A stretch of DNA of 64,000 nucleotides from Robiginitomaculum sp. (lineage in GTDB: Bacteria > Pseudomonadota > Alphaproteobacteria > Caulobacterales > Maricaulaceae). Positions 1 through 9,021 of the stretch are shown here, piece after piece (position 1 is the stretch's first letter; the number at the start of each line of letters is the position of its first letter). Under the pieces are notes generated by a model that was not told the DNA's origin, ran no database searches, and worked only from the letters and a program-made list of their open reading frames with translations. Location: the NCBI GenBank assembly GCA_021776515.1, contig JAJFFS010000008.1, positions 124,001 to 188,000 on the forward strand, given 5' to 3'. The position numbers and the translations under genes were made by a program.

Positions 1-429
1 GCGATACCGAATTTTGCCCAGATCGGTTCCATCAGCAGCAATTATATGCGCTTCGACCTCGGCACCACCCAGACCAAAAGAACGAAAGTCCAGTCCCGGG
101 CGCCGGGTATAGGCCTGCATCGTTGGCCGGTTGGGTGCCAAGTCAATGATGGTTAGCTCAAGACGTGCACCACCATCATTCATCAACTTATTTTTATCAA
201 GACGGCTGGATATTTTTTTGACAAGGTTTTTTTTCAATTGTTCAATATCACGAGGGCCCCAAAGTTCATCCTCATTGATAACGTCATCGCTGGCAGAAAC
301 GGTAATCGAGGAAATTGTTATATTTGTTGCCTCAATAGAGGTGCTAAATTTATAATCTGCGGTTCGCGCAGCACCAGTTGTAAGGATGCCAAAGGCGAAA
401 ATGGTAATGAATAATGTCAAGAAACGCAT
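1..429 (-). CDS. Exported protein of unknown function, 3' end outside window
   Basis: An open minus-strand frame of 143 codons starts at ATG 429 and runs off the left edge. AGGAG lies 7 bases upstream of the ATG. The N-terminus has a hydrophobic stretch (LFITIFAFGILTTGAA) that looks like a Sec signal peptide without a lipobox Cys, so a periplasmic product is likely. The remainder contains a charged helix-like stretch and a C-terminal part resembling small exported proteins of the DUF4410/DUF3313 kind, but I do not recognise the family firmly. It is divergent from purH and has no visible functional partner. Confidence 0.6.
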   Translation of the reverse strand, partial: MRFLTLFITIFAFGILTTGAARTADYKFSTSIEATNITISSITVSASDDVINEDELWGPRDIEQLKKNLVKKISSRLDKNKLMNDGGARLELTIIDLAPNRPTMQAYTRRPGLDFRSFGLGGAEVEAHIIAADGTDLGKIRYR

Positions 430-583
430 AGCGATACTCCTGTTTTTAAACCATGCCCCAGCCCAGGCAGGAAGCAGTGTATCATAATTTACAGCGCTTG
501 GGTAAAGAAGCTGCATGGTCGCTATTCCCTACCCTGTATTTGGTGTAAATGCGGGCCAGCTCTCAAAACGAATCGGAAGAATT
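430..583. other. Divergent intergenic region before purH
   Basis: This 154-base gap separates the minus-strand exported protein from purH and must hold both promoters. An in-frame ATG at 515 would add 23 residues to PurH, but that extension looks nothing like the family. I see no convincing operator or riboswitch. Confidence 0.3.
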
Positions 584-2203
584 ATGACCGTTTCTGCACC
601 AACAAACCACCGCACCCAAAATCTGGTCCCTATCCGCCGCGCATTACTGTCTGTTTCTGACAAAACCGGTCTGGTTGCCGTCGGGCAAGGGCTGCATGAT
701 GCCGGTGTTGAACTTGTTTCCACCGGTGGTACACATGCCGCATTGCAGGCACATGGATTGCCGGTTCGTGATGTATCTGAACTGACCGGGTTTGCGCAAA
801 TGATGGATGGGCGGGTAAAAACCCTGCATCCGGCTGTGCATGGTGGTCTTTTGGCACTACGCGATAATGACGAACACTGCCGTGCCGCCGCTGAGCATGG
901 CATTGCCATGATCGACCTTGTTTATATCAATCTTTATCCGTTTGAGGCGACCCTTGCCGCCGGTGCAGATTTTGAAACTTGCGTCGAAAATATAGACATT
1001 GGCGGCCCGGCCATGTTGCGCGCGGCGGCCAAAAACTATGGTTGGGTAAGTTGTTGCACCAGCGCTGAAGATGTTCACAACGTGCTGGACGCCATGGCAA
1101 AGAATGACGGCAAAGTGCCACTGGCTTTGCGCAAAAGCCTTAGCGCCGCCGCCTATGCCCGCACCGCTACCTATGATGCGGCTATTGCACGCTGGTATGG
1201 CACGCAGATTGACGACGAAACGCCGGCACAGTTCGCCCTTGGCGGCAGCTTGCGCCAACGTTTACGTTACGGCGAAAACCCGCATCAAAATGCCGCCTTT
1301 TATACCACGGGTGATACCCGGCCTGGTATTGCCAGCGCCCGGCAGGTGCAGGGTAAAGAACTTAGTTATAACAACCTTAATGATACCGACGCCGCCTTTG
1401 AACTGGTTTGCGAGTTTGATGCACAAAAAGAGGCCGCTGTGGCCATTATTAAACACGCCAATCCGTGCGGGGTTGCCGTCGCCGCCCACGCTGCGGACGC
1501 TTATGACAAGGCACTGGCCTGTGATGGTACATCCGCCTTTGGCGGCATTGTTGCTGTTAATCAACGAATTGATGCTGCACTGGCCAAACGTATTACCAGC
1601 ATTTTTACCGAAGTGGTCATCGCGCCAGATGCCGATGATGAGGCGTTAGCCGTTTTTGCAGAAAAACCTAATTTGCGGCTACTGCTGACCGGCGCTTTGG
1701 CTGATCCAGCCGAACAGGGGCGCACTGTAAAAACAGTGGCCGGCGGAGTTTTGGTGCAGGACCGTGATAATGGCCGCATAGAGAAGGTGGATTTGCGTAC
1801 GGTTACCGTCCTGGCACCGGACGATACGCAACTGGATGACCTTATCTTTGCCTGGCGGGTGGCCAAGCACGTAAAGTCCAACACGATTGTTTACGCCAAA
1901 AACGGGGCAACGGTTGGTATAGGTGCCGGGCAAATGAGCCGCGTGGATGCCGCCCGTATCGCCGCTATAAAAGCCGAAGATGCAGCACAAAGTGCGGGAC
2001 ACCCAATTTCGGCCACACAGGGTTGCGTGGCCGCATCAGATGCGTTTTTTCCCTTTGCTGATGGTTTGTTACAAGCCGCTTCAGCAGGGGCCATAGCGGT
2101 TATTCAACCGGGGGGATCCATGCGCGATGACGAGGTGATTGCCGCGGCAGATAAGGCAGGCCTTGCCATGGTCTTTACTGGCATGCGCCATTTTCGTCAT
2201 TAA
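584..2203 (+). CDS. purH: Bifunctional AICAR formyltransferase/IMP cyclohydrolase
   Basis: PurH catalyses the last two steps of IMP synthesis in the cytoplasm: formylation of AICAR with 10-formyl-THF, then ring closure. The MGS-like cyclohydrolase domain is N-terminal ([26 protein letters not shown]). The formyltransferase domain follows, with the catalytic Lys-His in [11 protein letters not shown] and the [11 protein letters not shown] segment. From ATG 584 the product is 539 residues, near the usual length. This start has GGAAGA just upstream and removes a 23-residue N-terminal extension available from ATG 515. It consumes 10-formyl-THF, the cofactor that folD and fhs handle later in the window. 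Confidence 0.96.
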   Translation: MTVSAPTNHRTQNLVPIRRALLSVSDKTGLVAVGQGLHDAGVELVSTGGTHAALQAHGLPVRDVSELTGFAQMMDGRVKTLHPAVHGGLLALRDNDEHCRAAAEHGIAMIDLVYINLYPFEATLAAGADFETCVENIDIGGPAMLRAAAKNYGWVSCCTSAEDVHNVLDAMAKNDGKVPLALRKSLSAAAYARTATYDAAIARWYGTQIDDETPAQFALGGSLRQRLRYGENPHQNAAFYTTGDTRPGIASARQVQGKELSYNNLNDTDAAFELVCEFDAQKEAAVAIIKHANPCGVAVAAHAADAYDKALACDGTSAFGGIVAVNQRIDAALAKRITSIFTEVVIAPDADDEALAVFAEKPNLRLLLTGALADPAEQGRTVKTVAGGVLVQDRDNGRIEKVDLRTVTVLAPDDTQLDDLIFAWRVAKHVKSNTIVYAKNGATVGIGAGQMSRVDAARIAAIKAEDAAQSAGHPISATQGCVAASDAFFPFADGLLQAASAGAIAVIQPGGSMRDDEVIAAADKAGLAMVFTGMRHFRH

Positions 2204-2212
2204 TCCAGGCCG

Positions 2213-2458
2213 TTATTGCGCGGCCTTTTGTTCTGGGCCACCAGTGTCATCGGCCTCATCTTCATAGGTGAGTATTTCGCCGGGCTGGCATTGCAGCTCC
2301 CGGCACAGGGCCTCAAGGGTGGAAAAACGCACGGCCTTGGCTTTGCCGGTCTTCAGGATGGACAGGTTGGCCATGGTAACGCCGACCCTGTCGCATAGCT
2401 CGGTAAGCGACATGCGCCGATCCAGTAAAACCCGGTCTAATGTTACCCGTATACCCAT
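2213..2458 (-). CDS. XRE-family (Cro/CI-type) small transcriptional regulator
   Basis: This 81-residue protein is essentially a single helix-turn-helix domain of the Cro/CI type (MSLTELCDRVGVTMANLS, then an FSTLEALCRELQCQPGEIL helix pair), similar to the YozG subgroup. A short acidic tail follows. It lies 17 bases downstream of the DUF2975 membrane protein gene on the same strand. This regulator/DUF2975 pairing is common in bacteria, though its role is unclear. It probably represses its own two-gene operon. Confidence 0.85.
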   Translation of the reverse strand: MGIRVTLDRVLLDRRMSLTELCDRVGVTMANLSILKTGKAKAVRFSTLEALCRELQCQPGEILTYEDEADDTGGPEQKAAQ

Positions 2459-2475
2459 GTGCTCTCTTAAATCGC

Positions 2476-3006
2476 CTAAATCGTCAGTTTTTGTTCATCG
2501 CGCAACCGTGCGCCTTCACGAAAAATTTCAGCCAGAACAACCAGTACAGCGACAGCCAGCCACAAGCCTCCATTAATACTAAGGCCGCCTTGAAGACCAG
2601 AGGCTTCTGGTGTGTTTCCCGCTAAACTCAGGGATAACACCGCACCAGAGGTCACAATCATGCGCATGATTTCATAGGCTGCCAGTGTCATCCAGATCAC
2701 TCGCAAATGCACTGCATTTTCAGGCACAAACGGATCACCGTCGGTCAAGGTTGCAAATATGCGGCGCAACCGCGAAACAATGACCAGTGCAACCAGCAAA
2801 CTGATGACAAAAACCAGCATTCCGGGCCAAAGGACAACGCCAGGCGGTGGGGCGCTGACCCATGACAAATCCACATAGGCATCAATAATATAGGCCGGGA
2901 TACCAATCAAAACCATGATCGCCAGCAGGGCAATAAGAACCCAGCGCACGACATCAAGGCTGGCACATAAAAAACTGGCAAAAGATTTTTGTCCCAGCGC
3001 CTTCAT
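2476..3006 (-). CDS. DUF2975 family membrane protein
   Basis: A protein of 176 residues with about four hydrophobic segments, matching the DUF2975 layout: helices near residues 18-40 and 55-80, then two more in the C-terminal half, with an FVPENAVHLRVI segment typical of the family between them. It is an inner-membrane protein of unknown function. The start is ATG 3006 (MKALGQKS), preceded by GGAAAGAG. A TTG at 3060 would extend the frame but adds a polar, unlikely leader. It is co-transcribed with the XRE regulator just downstream. Confidence 0.82.
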   Translation of the reverse strand: MKALGQKSFASFLCASLDVVRWVLIALLAIMVLIGIPAYIIDAYVDLSWVSAPPPGVVLWPGMLVFVISLLVALVIVSRLRRIFATLTDGDPFVPENAVHLRVIWMTLAAYEIMRMIVTSGAVLSLSLAGNTPEASGLQGGLSINGGLWLAVAVLVVLAEIFREGARLRDEQKLTI

Positions 3007-3177
3007 TTTCTTGCTCTTTCCTTTATGACCAAGGGGTACTGTAACCTGATGTACGTGCAAAACATAATAATTACCTGTTAATCGATAAACACATATCGAG
3101 TTTCAATCAAGAAAAAGCTTGCCCTCTGGCTGTATTCACTTTGCACAAAGACGCGGTAAAACGTTAAATTCCGCATT

Positions 3178-3792
3178 ATGGAAGATCGTACAAACAAAAA
3201 AAATCTGGTCATCGCCAGCCATAATGCTGGCAAGGTCAGAGAAATCGCCATATTGCTGGAGCCTTTTGGGTTGACGGTGCAAAGCGCCGGTGAGTTAGGC
3301 ATTGTCGAGCCGGAGGAAACCGGCGTGACGTTTGCGGAAAATGCAATCCTCAAGGCTGAGCATTGCCGCGATGCGTCTGGACTTGCAGCATTAGCGGACG
3401 ATTCCGGGTTGGAGGTTGTGGCGCTGGGTGGTGCGCCGGGGATTTATTCTGCCCGTTGGGCAGGCCCGGATCAGGATTTTAACCTTGCCATGCACCGCAT
3501 TGAGGATGAATTACATAAAGAAGGTGGGGGAAAGCCACTGGATCGGCGCGCTCATTTTATCTGTGCGCTGGCCCTTGCTGTCCCCGGTGAGAAAACCCGT
3601 GTTTTTGAAGGCCGGGTAGATGGCACGTTCATCTGGCCACCACGGGGTAATCAGGGCTTTGGTTACGATCCGGTTTTTCAGCCCGTGGGGCTTGATGAAA
3701 CGTTTGGGGAAATGGACCAGACCGCCAAACACGCTATGAGCCACCGCGCGGATGCTTTTGAAAAACTCCTTACGGCCAAACCGTGGGTATGA
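3178..3792 (+). CDS. rdgB: XTP/dITP diphosphatase (RdgB/HAM1 family)
   Basis: This house-cleaning pyrophosphatase hydrolyses ITP, dITP and XTP to monophosphates and so keeps deaminated purines out of DNA and RNA. The family signature is plain: SHNAGKVRE near the N-terminus, [30 protein letters not shown] in two parts, and GFGYDPVF. The length of 204 residues is normal. Its stop overlaps the hemW ATG (ATGA), so the two genes are translationally coupled, an arrangement common in alphaproteobacteria. Confidence 0.95.
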   Translation: MEDRTNKKNLVIASHNAGKVREIAILLEPFGLTVQSAGELGIVEPEETGVTFAENAILKAEHCRDASGLAALADDSGLEVVALGGAPGIYSARWAGPDQDFNLAMHRIEDELHKEGGGKPLDRRAHFICALALAVPGEKTRVFEGRVDGTFIWPPRGNQGFGYDPVFQPVGLDETFGEMDQTAKHAMSHRADAFEKLLTAKPWV

Positions 3793-4940
3793 GTAAGCAA
3801 ACACCTTTTGGGCTTTATGTGCATTGGCCCTATTGCCGCCGCCTGTGCCCGTATTGCGATTTTAATATCTATCGTCATCGTGGTGGCGCGCATGATGATT
3901 TATTGCGTGCCATCCTCAAGGACATAGAGGGGCATGGCGCTCGTATAGATGCGCCGGGGCCATTACACAGTCTCTCTTTTGGCGGTGGTACGCCTTCTCT
4001 GCTTGCCCCGGGGCAAATCAAAACAGTCATAGAAACCGCGGCGCGGGTGTTTGGTTTTGTGGCCGCGCCTGAAATATCGCTGGAGGCTAACCCTGACGTG
4101 CTGGACCGTGCGGCATGCGCGGGCTTTGCCAGTGCCGGGATCAATCGCATTTCCATAGGTATTCAATCCCTTGATGATGAGGAATTACACTTTTTGGGGC
4201 GCGATCACAGTGCCGATGATGCCCGGCGCGCCGTAGACGCTGCACAAAGCGCTGGTGTGCGGGTCAGTGCTGATTTCATTTACGATCTGCCCGATCAAAC
4301 CATGGCGGCATGGACACATGGTCTGGAGGCGGCGTTGGCGCTGGATTTGGCGCATTATTCTTTTTATGGACTAACCATTGCCCCTGGTACTGCCTTTGGC
4401 CATCAAGCCAAAAAAGGTCGTCTGAAACGACCATCAGAAGATCATTCAGCCGCCCTGTTTGCCTTTACGCAAAAACACGCGGCCAAAGCCGGATTACCAG
4501 CCTATGAGGTTTCCAATCACGCCAGCAATACGGCAGAACAATCACGCCATAATTTAATTTACTGGCAAAATGGCGACTGGGTTGGCGTTGGGCCGGGGGC
4601 ACATGGACGCGCCCATATTCAGGCAAACCGCACAGCTTTGGTAACGGCCCCGCGCCCGGAAGATTATTGTGCGGTGGTCAAAGCGCAGGGGTGGGGTGTG
4701 ATTGAAAATACAGTTTTGTCACCTGAAGAGGTTGCCATGGAGGCATTATCCATGGGCTTGCGACTTCAGGCCGGATTAGACCTTGAAGCGCTCAACAGCA
4801 CCACCGGGTTTGTCTTGCCGCAGCAAAATCTGCAAAGCCTCACCGATCAGGGGTATTTGAATACCAGAGATAATATTTTACGGGTGCTGCCAAAGGGGCA
4901 GGCACTTATTGACCGTCTGGTGCTCGAACTTCTGGCTTAA
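3789..4940 (+). CDS. hemW: Radical SAM heme chaperone HemW
   Basis: A cytoplasmic radical-SAM protein of the HemN/HemW group. The [4Fe-4S] cluster motif CxxxCxxC appears as [12 protein letters not shown] near the N-terminus, followed by [10 protein letters not shown], the EANPD segment and the RISIGIQS stretch. At about 383 residues it fits HemW, the heme-transfer chaperone, rather than the longer coproporphyrinogen oxidase HemN. ATG 3789 overlaps the rdgB stop. A GTG at 3783 in the same frame is less likely. Confidence 0.93.
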   Translation: MSKQTPFGLYVHWPYCRRLCPYCDFNIYRHRGGAHDDLLRAILKDIEGHGARIDAPGPLHSLSFGGGTPSLLAPGQIKTVIETAARVFGFVAAPEISLEANPDVLDRAACAGFASAGINRISIGIQSLDDEELHFLGRDHSADDARRAVDAAQSAGVRVSADFIYDLPDQTMAAWTHGLEAALALDLAHYSFYGLTIAPGTAFGHQAKKGRLKRPSEDHSAALFAFTQKHAAKAGLPAYEVSNHASNTAEQSRHNLIYWQNGDWVGVGPGAHGRAHIQANRTALVTAPRPEDYCAVVKAQGWGVIENTVLSPEEVAMEALSMGLRLQAGLDLEALNSTTGFVLPQQNLQSLTDQGYLNTRDNILRVLPKGQALIDRLVLELLA

Positions 4941-4952
4941 TGGTTGAGGTGA

Positions 4953-4978
4953 TTATGAAGATATAACCCTCTTCATAA
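4953..4978. terminator. Possible bidirectional terminator between convergent genes
   Basis: An inverted repeat TTATGAAGA...TCTTCATAA (9 bp stem, 8-base loop) lies 12 bases after the hemW stop and overlaps the stop codon of the convergent lipoprotein gene. A/T-rich sequence follows on both sides. The stem is A/T-rich, so termination strength is uncertain. Confidence 0.45.
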
Positions 4979-5449
4979 ATAATTATTTATTGCATATTCA
5001 GCCGACTCTTTCGCAGATTTATCTAGTGCAGATTTGAAGGAGCCTCCAAACACTCCACCCGATATTTCACCACCAGTATGTATTTTTGAAAGCTCATTTC
5101 CTTCATCATCAAGGTAAATAATTTCAATTGTTAGCTTACCTTTCCCCGCTATAGGGCCAAGAAAATAACGTTTGGTGCGACTTCCTGCGTCTAATTGGAT
5201 AAACCGATAACGCAAGGTCAAGCCGGCTCCTTCTTTAAATCCCCCCTCTTTGTAAAGTTCTTCAGCCAGCTTTCTTCTAAAATAACTGCCCAAATTTTCC
5301 TCAATAGCAACTGTATCCTCAGCATGTATAATGTTGATGGTATCCGAGTTTAATTTTAATTTTGGTGCTTCAAGTACAGTAGTCGACGCTGATGCACACC
5401 CTATCACCGTAATTAAAAAACCCATTAATACAAAGTTTGAGAATTTCAT
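4973..5449 (-). CDS. Putative lipoprotein, DUF4410-like
   Basis: A 158-residue exported protein with a signal peptide ending in VIGC, a plausible lipobox, so likely membrane-anchored. The mature part contains the LGSYFRRKLAEELYKEGGF segment and a Gly-rich GGEISGGVFGGSFKSALDKSA C-terminus (read in two parts). This resembles DUF4410-type proteins, whose function is unknown. It stands alone between hemW and the LpoA-like gene and has a somewhat lower G+C than its neighbours. Confidence 0.7.
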   Translation of the reverse strand: MKFSNFVLMGFLITVIGCASASTTVLEAPKLKLNSDTINIIHAEDTVAIEENLGSYFRRKLAEELYKEGGFKEGAGLTLRYRFIQLDAGSRTKRYFLGPIAGKGKLTIEIIYLDDEGNELSKIHTGGEISGGVFGGSFKSALDKSAKESAEYAINNYL

Positions 5450-5525
5450 ATCGTTACCCTTATGTTATTCCATATTGCTATATAACACCAAATACAGTGC
5501 GGTTTTCAAGTGTAATTTTGTTATA

Positions 5526-6986
5526 TCAGAACGCCGCCGTATCTCCGTCGTCTGCGGGCAGCTCTATGGGCAATGCAAAGTGCTCTGCGGCCGGTTTGAT
5601 CTCTTTGAATGCACCCTGGCGTATCTCGAAAATACTAAGCATGCGTTCTACCAGTCCGTTATTGCCAAACCGAAAAAGGCCATCGGCGCCGCGAAACCCG
5701 CTGGGGTTTTCTATTTGCTCACGGTCAATTTCAAGTCCGTTATCACCTTCAATCAGGCTTTGTGGTACGATCAAAACAGCGTCATGAGCCAAAGAGGCCA
5801 AACGACCGGGTTTTTCGTCAAAAGCACGTTCAAAATTTTGGGTAAAGGCCGTTTTGTCTTTGGCGTTTGATGCGGGAAACCAGCCACCAAAAAGCGCAGG
5901 TTCACGCAAGAGATCGTCATCATACCAAAGGCTGGTGCCGATAAAGCGGGTAATTTTTGGGTCTACATCATAAAACGGTAATAACGGCGCTAATGAGCGT
6001 AATTTAACCCCGCTTTCCGGTATAAAAACAGCCTGATAGGGCAAGGCAAATACAAATGAAGGATCAAGACCCGGATCGCCAAAACCGCCATCGTTTTCCC
6101 ATTCCTGAATGGCGGCATTGCGCTCATCCACATGGGCAATTTGTCTGGCCGGAGCACTCATGCTTTCGGCGTTGCGGCTATAACGGGCAATATCAGTGAT
6201 GAACAGACCCGAGCCCGGCGTTTGCGTAAACAGCGCTTCTTCAATCCGGTCGCCATAGCCATTATCAGGGCGTAACAGCGCCAGTGCCCGCATACTTTTG
6301 TCTTCAGCCGACAGTTCAGCGTCAGGGCGCAACGCTGTGAACGTCTCAAATGCAGCCATGTTTTGCGCTTTGATATAATCGATCATGTGTTGTGTGTCGG
6401 CTTCGGGTAAAAAGCTGAGAAGGTAGATGCCATCTCCGGCAACACTGCGGTCTGTAGAAAAAGCAATCACGGGAATGCCAGCTTGGCGAGCGGGCATTGC
6501 AGCGGCCAAAACGGCACTGCCTAAAACTGGCCCCAGAATGACACTGGCGCCATCATTGATAACCGCCTGGGCAGCGCTTTGCGCACCCGTTTCGGTGCCG
6601 CCAGTGTCTTTTGGTAATAAGACAAGGCGGGGGTCATGGGCTTCAAAAAGTGCCAATTGTGCAGCGCTTAACATGGAGCGTGCTTCTTCGCGCAGAGCAG
6701 AGCTTTTGGCACTGAATGGTAACAACAAACCAATACGCACCAGATCACGGCCTTCCATATGCGGCAGCACAAGACCACCAGGACCCGTTGGGAGCGGTTC
6801 AGGCTCAGGCAGTGTTGGTGTGGTGGGAAGCGGGTCTACGGGTTGGCCGGGGCCAGGTGTTGGTGCCGGGGGCTGTACGGGCGGCGGTGCGGGGGTTTGG
6901 CAGCCAGCCAGCACAATTGCGCTCACCACAAGAACCACAGCCCCTCTTCCACCCCGGTAAAAATCAGTCCACAATCTAAAACACAT
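5526..6986 (-). CDS. Penicillin-binding protein activator, LpoA-like lipoprotein
   Basis: Outer-membrane lipoprotein of about 486 residues. The signal peptide ends in VLAGC (lipobox), followed by a roughly 50-residue Pro-rich linker. The rest is a periplasmic-binding-protein fold of the Leu/Ile/Val-binding type (VRIGLLLPFSAKSSALREEA, GASVILGPVLGSAV, IPVIAFSTD). In enterobacteria LpoA activates the peptidoglycan synthase PBP1a. The alphaproteobacterial homologues are shorter and lack the TPR part, so equivalence in function is inferred. ATG 6986 has AGGGA 8 bases upstream and shares its CATG with a divergent in-frame ATG of rsmI. The neighbours rsmI, yraN and a dolP-like gene match the E. coli locus. 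Confidence 0.82.
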   Translation of the reverse strand: MCFRLWTDFYRGGRGAVVLVVSAIVLAGCQTPAPPPVQPPAPTPGPGQPVDPLPTTPTLPEPEPLPTGPGGLVLPHMEGRDLVRIGLLLPFSAKSSALREEARSMLSAAQLALFEAHDPRLVLLPKDTGGTETGAQSAAQAVINDGASVILGPVLGSAVLAAAMPARQAGIPVIAFSTDRSVAGDGIYLLSFLPEADTQHMIDYIKAQNMAAFETFTALRPDAELSAEDKSMRALALLRPDNGYGDRIEEALFTQTPGSGLFITDIARYSRNAESMSAPARQIAHVDERNAAIQEWENDGGFGDPGLDPSFVFALPYQAVFIPESGVKLRSLAPLLPFYDVDPKITRFIGTSLWYDDDLLREPALFGGWFPASNAKDKTAFTQNFERAFDEKPGRLASLAHDAVLIVPQSLIEGDNGLEIDREQIENPSGFRGADGLFRFGNNGLVERMLSIFEIRQGAFKEIKPAAEHFALPIELPADDGDTAAF

Positions 6987-7050
6987 GACATCTGTCCCTA
7001 AAATACCCGGCGATAGTAAAGATAGCACCGCCCTGCCGCAAGGCAGCATT

Positions 7051-7893
7051 ATGCCTTCAGCGCTTGCGCCCGGGCTTTACCTGGTGGCGACGCCTATTGG
7101 TAATTTGCGTGATATTACATTGCGGGCTCTGGATGTTCTTGGGCATGTTGATCTGGTGCTGGCCGAAGATACGCGTATGAGCCGTCGGCTCTTTGATGCT
7201 CATGGCCTGCTTCCGAAATGCACCGCCTATCATGAACACAATGCCGACAAACGCCGCGAAAAGGTATTGGGTGAGCTGGAAGAGGGGGCACGCATAGCCC
7301 TGATCAGTGATGCGGGGACGCCGCTTATCTCTGACCCGGGCTATAAACTTGTGCGCGAGGCGGCCCGGCGCGGCATAGATGTTTTTGCCATTCCGGGGCC
7401 AAGCGCAGCCCTTGCGGCCTTGACTGTTTCTGCTCTGCCTACGGACAAATTTTTCTTCGCTGGCTTTTTGCCGCCCAAAAGTGCGGCACGGCAACGGGCG
7501 CTTGAGAGGTTTGTATCCATTCCGTCCAGCCTTGTGTTTTACGAATCACCAGCGCGTATCGAGGCCAGCCTTGCCGATATGGCAGAGGTGTTTGGCCCCC
7601 GCCCGGCGGCGCTCGCCCGGGAACTGACCAAACGCTTTGAGACGCTTTATCGCGCGCCACTGGACCAGCTTGGTGCGCTTATCCCCGAAGATGAAAAACG
7701 TGGCGAGATGGTCGTGGTGGTCGGCCCGCCGGATGAGAACACGCAATGGGATACTGAACAAGTGGATCAGGCACTGCGCGAGGCGCTTACAGATCAAAGC
7801 CTGAAAAGCGCAGTTGATGAGGTCACGCAAATGTGTGGTCTGGCCCGTAGAGAGGTCTATCGCCGGGCGCTGGATTTACGGCAAAGCTCATGA
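7051..7893 (+). CDS. rsmI: 16S rRNA (cytidine1402-2'-O)-methyltransferase
   Basis: RsmI uses SAM to 2'-O-methylate C1402 in the decoding centre of 16S rRNA. It belongs to the SAM-dependent tetrapyrrole-methylase fold. Signatures seen are GLYLVATPIGNLRDITLRAL, LAEDTRMSRRL, ISDAGTPLISDPG and GPSAALAAL. Starting at ATG 7051 gives 280 residues, a normal length, with an AGGCAG Shine-Dalgarno-like stretch. ATG 6985 in the same frame adds 22 residues and has no ribosome-binding site. The stop overlaps the yraN start (ATGA). Confidence 0.94.
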   Translation: MPSALAPGLYLVATPIGNLRDITLRALDVLGHVDLVLAEDTRMSRRLFDAHGLLPKCTAYHEHNADKRREKVLGELEEGARIALISDAGTPLISDPGYKLVREAARRGIDVFAIPGPSAALAALTVSALPTDKFFFAGFLPPKSAARQRALERFVSIPSSLVFYESPARIEASLADMAEVFGPRPAALARELTKRFETLYRAPLDQLGALIPEDEKRGEMVVVVGPPDENTQWDTEQVDQALREALTDQSLKSAVDEVTQMCGLARREVYRRALDLRQSS

Positions 7894-8285
7894 CGGCCCG
7901 CGATGTTAAATCGCGGCGGCAGGCTTACAAAAGCGGGGTGTGGGCAGAACGTCTGGCTGCATTGCTGTTGTTGATGAAAGGCTACCGCCTGTTGCACTTT
8001 CGTTATCGTACCGGGGCAGGCGAAATTGATATTGTTGCCCGGCGCGGCTCTGTGTTGGTATTTGTCGAGGTGAAAAACCGCAAGGGGGGGGCGACCCTGG
8101 AGGCCATTCATCCGGCGCAGGCGGCACGTCTGGTACGAGCGGGCAATGCTTTTTTAGCTAAAACGCCCGATCTTTGTGCGCTTGATGTACGCTTTGATGT
8201 GGTGCTGACCGGCGGATTTTCCTGGCCTCGCCACATCAAATCTGCCTGGCAGGCAGACAGCGAGGCTAAAACTGCGGTATTCTGA
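7890..8285 (+). CDS. yraN: YraN family protein (UPF0102)
   Basis: A 131-residue protein of the YraN/UPF0102 family, which has a nuclease-like fold related to Holliday-junction resolvases but no established function. Seen here are AERLAALLLLMKGYRLLHFR, AGEIDIVARRG and LVFVEVKNR, matching the E-x(n)-D-x(n)-E-x-K core of PD-(D/E)xK nucleases. It overlaps rsmI by 4 bases and precedes the BON-domain lipoprotein gene. Confidence 0.93.
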   Translation: MTARDVKSRRQAYKSGVWAERLAALLLLMKGYRLLHFRYRTGAGEIDIVARRGSVLVFVEVKNRKGGATLEAIHPAQAARLVRAGNAFLAKTPDLCALDVRFDVVLTGGFSWPRHIKSAWQADSEAKTAVF

Positions 8286-8313
8286 GGCATGATTCGGATT
8301 ATTGGAGGCTGCT

Positions 8314-8931
8314 ATGACGATGTTGCAAAATATGCTTTTGGTTGTTGTGGCGCTGGCCATATCAGGGTGTGCTGTCAGCACCATTAGTGGCGCTACCAGC
8401 AAGGAACGATCCGTCGGGCGCAGTATTGATGATACCAGTGCCGGCATGGCCATCGGTTCGCGGTTTCGCCGTTATCATGATGGTGACTTGTCGGGCGTAC
8501 GTGTTGCGGTCGAAGATGGTTTTGTGTTGCTTTCGGGCAATGTGCCAGAACCACGCTTGCGGCTTCAAGCAGAAAGAATTGCCTGGTCAGCCCCCAAGGT
8601 CATCAAGGTTGCCAATGAGATAGAGGTCACGGGAAAACGCGGGTTTTTAGGCAATATGAAGGACCGCTGGATTACCACCCGGGTTCGCACCCGCATTCTT
8701 GCCGATAAATCAGCGCGCAGCGTTAACGTGAACATCGAAACCCGCAACAAAATAGTGTACCTTCTGGGGCTTGTGCGCACCGAAGGCGAGCTTGAACGTA
8801 TTACCGGCCATGCCAGACTGGTTCCGGGCGTGCAAAAAGTGGTCAGTTATCTGACCATTGTCAGGCGTGCCGACAATAATGCTGAACAACCGCAAAATGA
8901 ACTCCTGGGCGGGCTGGAAGACGGTTCATAG
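8314..8931 (+). CDS. BON-domain lipoprotein, DolP/YraP-like
   Basis: A 205-residue exported lipoprotein with lipobox ISGC and two BON domains (roughly residues 45-110 and 115-190), containing GVRVAVEDGFVLLSGNV and NIETRNKIVYLLGLVRTEGE. In E. coli DolP (YraP) supports outer-membrane integrity and BAM function. The conserved position behind rsmI-yraN supports orthology. The chosen ATG 8314 has GGAGG 5 bases upstream. The TTG at 8302 actually overlaps this ribosome-binding site. Confidence 0.87.
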   Translation: MTMLQNMLLVVVALAISGCAVSTISGATSKERSVGRSIDDTSAGMAIGSRFRRYHDGDLSGVRVAVEDGFVLLSGNVPEPRLRLQAERIAWSAPKVIKVANEIEVTGKRGFLGNMKDRWITTRVRTRILADKSARSVNVNIETRNKIVYLLGLVRTEGELERITGHARLVPGVQKVVSYLTIVRRADNNAEQPQNELLGGLEDGS

Positions 8932-9021
8932 ATTTATGTATTTGTCGCGCTCAGCGCTTGCAGGGTGTGGACCAAATCCCTAGATCAGGTTTTCACGTCA
9001 TAAAAACCATAGGGAAGAAAA

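Noticed and set aside
131-355. Plus-strand frame opposite the first exported protein
   Set aside because: The minus-strand frame has a signal peptide and a good ribosome-binding site, so this one is a shadow.
5331-5870. 179-codon plus-strand frame across two minus-strand genes
   Set aside because: It overlaps the 5' end of the DUF4410-like gene and the 3' end of the LpoA-like gene, both with clear family features.
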